Below are positions 61,154 to 64,000 of a DNA stretch of 64,000 nucleotides, piece after piece. Source of the stretch: Paracentrotus lividus (lineage: Eukaryota > Echinodermata > Echinoidea > Camarodonta > Echinidae); the NCBI GenBank assembly GCA_940671915.1, contig CALNVZ010003430.1:18955682-19019681 (forward strand), in the 5' to 3' direction. A program made the translations under genes and the position numbers. Position 1 is the stretch's first letter. Every line of letters starts with the position of its first letter. The notes beneath the pieces are model-generated. The model saw only the letters and a program-made list of their open reading frames with translations. It was not told the origin of the DNA and did not search any database.

Positions 61154-61290
61154 ACTTGAGAAGTTCCTTCCAGAACATGGTGTCACGGTGCAGCACGCCC
61201 TCTCCTACGAAAGCCCGTACTACCCTGTGCCTCCAATCAAGGACAATCGCCTCAAAGACATCATCGACCAATCCTACACAAACACAAGAA
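61154..61290 (+). CDS. receptor guanylate cyclase, Gyc76C-like: exon 3
   Basis: Completes Lys200 and encodes residues 201-245 plus the first base of Ile246: LEKFLPEHGVTVQHALSYES, then PYYPVPPIKDNRLKDIIDQS, then YTNTR. In the family this stretch is the variable linker plus a helix before the conserved IYVFL strand. It is correspondingly the least conserved part here and was recognised by frame and position. The acceptor is AAATCAG|ACTTGAG and the donor AGAA|GTAAGT. A longer open frame across it (60958-61350) is a different frame and is not used. Confidence 0.85.
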
Positions 61291-62899
61291 GTAAGTTTTG
61301 ATATATCTGATATTTTATATGCATATTTATGCTGTCGGAGCTCCTTCTGACATTGAATTGTCTTAAAGCTTTACACACTTCCGGTAATTATTTGTCAGTC
61401 TACAATTTATAAGTGTATTGAGACAATGAGTTGTTGCTAAATGAATAAAACGGGGGCTTGTCCAGGACCCCTTGAAACCCACTCTTCCGAATTTGAGTCG
61501 GTGAGGATCATACCACTAGTAAAGTGAAATGAAGTTACTTTTAATAGAAAATATGCCCAACAATTCTCAAATCCCTCATTATGTTTGGTTTATATTTCTT
61601 GAATCTAATGTTCCTTATCCAAAAAACGGTAAGCTTCCTTAAATCATCGGACCATTTCGTCTCACCTAGGATGAAGATTATGTTTCCCAAGATCAATGGG
61701 CCGTTTTCTCGTCAGGCTTAAGATTTTGACTCTTTGGCATTGGTAATAACTGATAAAGTATGAAAGATTCATATGATCAGTGGACCAGTTTCTCGTCAAT
61801 CTCAAAATATAGTGGGGAAAACCCCCATAAAACAAGTGATATAGGGAGCAAGGATTTTTTTTCATACGTTGGTATAAGGAATGCCCACTGCTATTTATGC
61901 AAAAGCCTAATTGATAATTGATTATGCCCTTCATTTACATCATTAGTTTACGTTTGTGCCGCGTTCACGATTTTTTTTTTTTATTATTATTAATTAATTT
62001 ATTTTATTTATTTATTATTATTATTATTTTTTATTTATTTATTTTTTTTTTTTTTTTTTTGGGGGGGGGCTGGGGGCTTTGCTTTAATTTACCATTTGAT
62101 ACGGTGTGAAAGTTCTTTCATAACGGGCAAGTTAATTCTATTATGTTTACAGACCATGTTTAGAGTACAGTTTATCTTCCCATTTTAGTTAGGCAGGTCA
62201 ATTTTACTGCTCAGTGATCTGGTGTAAGAAAGTTGAAAAATTAAATCAATTAAATATGAATGTATTTGATAATGAATTAATGAATATGATAATACTATTT
62301 GTATGATTGTGTATGTGTGTGTGCGCGCGCGTATGAATGTGGGGGCTGAATGAGTTCGACAATACCCTGTTTACTATAATTTATCCCTTGAACCATGATT
62401 AGTAACAAAGAATGATGAAATGGTAAAGTTCAGCCTTGCTCCTTCTGCAGCATGAGCAACAACAAGAGTTCAACCTTCAGTGCATTGATATTGAAAGTAT
62501 TGTAATTGATTATATGTTCTGAAACACATCAACCATTGTGGGAAAAGGTCAGGCAAAATGAAAAACAATATTTCATCGTGTTTTTGTGTACATGTACTTA
62601 CATGAACATACTCTTGAAAACCGATGAAAACAAATGTTGACAAGGGAAAAATGTCATTTGATGTGATTAGTTCTATGGATCAAACCCTCTATAGGAATAT
62701 TTTTTCTTTTCTTTTGATCGCATAATACTTTTTTTTAATTCATTACCAGGTGAAGTATTCTTAAAAGAAACATACATACGAGCTATATGTTTTTTTTTTC
62801 TGGAGGGCTTAGATAAGAAACAAATGTCAATATCCTGCCTATGAATTCACCGACATCATTTAACAACTCATCTTTTAATTGCTCTTCTCTTTAATACAG
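61291..62899 (+). other. intron 3 (1,609 bp)
   Basis: Donor GTAAGT and acceptor CTCTTTAATACAG ending at 62899. It contains three loose copies of ATCARTGGACCRTTTTCTCGTC-like sequence (near 61642, 61692 and 61775), a T/A-rich tract ending in a G-run at 61970-62069 and a short GT/GC run near 62313-62332. Confidence 0.8.
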
Positions 62900-63049
62900 T
62901 TTACGTCTTCTTACCGGATGAGCCATACGAGTTGTATGCTTTCCTAGAGGACCTTGATGCGAAAGGGCTTCTTGATGATGGGAGATACTTCGTGGTTGCA
63001 ATATTCTTCAGCATCTACAAAGAAGAATACCGAGATGGTCTTATAAAGG
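62900..63049 (+). CDS. receptor guanylate cyclase, Gyc76C-like: exon 4 (last in window)
   Basis: Completes Ile246 and encodes residues 247-295 plus one base: (I)YVFLPDEPYELYAFLEDLD, then AKGLLDDGRYFVVAIFFSIY, then KEEYRDGLIK. The IYVFL strand, the helix ending in a Gly-Leu and the G-Y/F-x-V-V strand are characteristic of this family, where a short acidic or Tyr-rich loop follows. The acceptor is AATACAG|TTTACG and the donor AAGG|GTGAGT, phase 1 out. The protein therefore continues past the window. Together the four exons give 886 coding bases, roughly the first quarter of a protein of 1,100-1,500 residues if it has the usual transmembrane, kinase-homology and cyclase domains. None of those is visible here, so a truncated, ligand-binding-only receptor cannot be excluded. 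Confidence 0.88.
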
Positions 63050-64000
63050 GTGAGTTCATTACTTTTTTTGACCCATTGTTAACTGCCACGTGTTGGAATT
63101 TTGTATTAAGCTAACGGGAAGGGAATAACTCAATAGTCAACGTGTTGAAATTGTAAGGGTTCTCAGTTGTTGGTGAAGCCCTCTGTTTCACCTTTTGAGG
63201 ATGAGTTTTAAAATGACAAAAGTTACAGCTTTTTCCCCCTATGTTTTGTGTGACCTACAAGGCTCTTATTTGTCAAAGGGTAACGGATGTTTTGAAATTA
63301 AATATATTTCTTTTCTCAACAAAATGCCTTTAATGATATGCCAAGATTATGAATTTAGGTTAAAAAAAACACTGGACAATCTTGTCCGTACTAAGTTTGG
63401 TAACTGTTTTTGAAACGACCCAATATACCAACATGACCACTAACATGTTTTAAGGCTAACTTAATTTATTTTTTAACTCTCGCATTGGATGTTTAAATTA
63501 ATGAACTTTTGAAAAATCAAGATACGTGACACCTTGTTGACGCTCTGTATTAACCTGATTTGTGTTTGAAAATGACTTTCAACGAAAGATGGTACCTTAA
63601 GAAGCATTAACATCATTAGGCCTGGTGTATCCTCTTACTGGATGTTCTCGGTAAAGCATGAGTGACTCTCGAGGTTTGCAGATGTTAAGAGCAAACTAAT
63701 GCAGATTGATGAGCATACCCTGCCTACTAAATAGACTTAATAAAATGATGATCTGGATGGGATTCACATGGATACCCATCCTTGATAAGGTTCGAGTGAA
63801 TCGTTCAACTTAATAGCATTAGTCCGCCTAGCCGGTTTATGCATCGATGGACCCCATGATTGGGATAATATGATCAGAGGTTTTCCCCGATAGGTTCAGT
63901 GACGCACCTGTTTGTCTAACAGGTTATATTGTGGCAAGGTAATGTTAAGGACCAAAAGGGCATGAATGCTGAATTTAATTCAATGTGTTTAGTAGCACCA
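63050..64000 (+). other. intron 4, start (runs off the window)
   Basis: Starts with donor GTGAGT. The 72-codon open frame at 63195-63413 has no family motif and no matching splice signals. Nothing else is seen. Confidence 0.7.

Noticed and set aside
60958-61350. 130-codon open frame overlapping exon 3
   Set aside because: It reads exon 3 in a different frame and extends through the upstream pyrimidine tract and downstream intron; the exon 3 frame continuing exon 2 is the conserved one.
1-64000. retrovirus-like, Polinton or other capsid-bearing elements
   Set aside because: I looked for long polyprotein-like frames and long terminal direct repeats and saw none. All mobile DNA recognised is short DNA transposons, foldback elements and SINEs.

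Overview
The window is animal nuclear DNA: AT-rich, full of introns and repeats, with no operons and almost no coding sequence. The repeats point to an echinoderm, most likely a sea urchin. There are two foldback transposons whose arms are built of about 15-bp tandem repeats, the architecture I recall for the TU elements of sea urchins. There are also many short hairpin and MITE-like elements, tRNA-derived SINEs, and blocks of a CTCGCGCTTCGCGCTC motif. I ran no database search, so the species call is inference.

Only one host gene can be supported, on the plus strand. Four exons (12335-12760, 60206-60378, 61154-61290, 62900-63049) splice in phase into about 295 residues. These are a signal peptide and the N-terminal part of an ANF-receptor (periplasmic-binding-protein-like) ectodomain of a receptor guanylate cyclase, closest to the Gyc76C-like group from memory of conserved motifs. 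The rest of the ectodomain and the expected membrane, kinase-homology and cyclase parts must lie past the right edge. Intron 1 is about 47.4 kb and holds most of the window.

Layout. 1-611: little. 612-4046: a 41-bp minisatellite split by a 2.35-kb TU-like foldback element (1304-3657) with an 8-bp target duplication. 4045-11200: intergenic, with one MITE and a CT-rich tract. 11220-12334: probable promoter and 5' leader with three short upstream ORFs. 12335-12760: exon 1. 12761-60205: intron 1. This intron contains a motif-rich repeat block (18.6-20.3 kb), a GT-rich tract, a 373-bp inverted-repeat element, a roughly 230-bp tandem repeat, a GC-armed 2.7-kb candidate transposon and several MITEs. 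It also contains a second TU-like element in opposite orientation (38220-42706), which carries an assembly gap, a shared SINE, a nested MITE and a duplicated arm module, and which itself sits in an older hairpin element. Further on are a 131-bp triple tandem repeat and other small repeats. 60206-64000: exons 2-4 and short introns.

No rRNA or functional tRNA gene, CRISPR array, retrovirus-like element or intact transposase gene was recognised. Nearly all other open frames are chance or repeat-derived.
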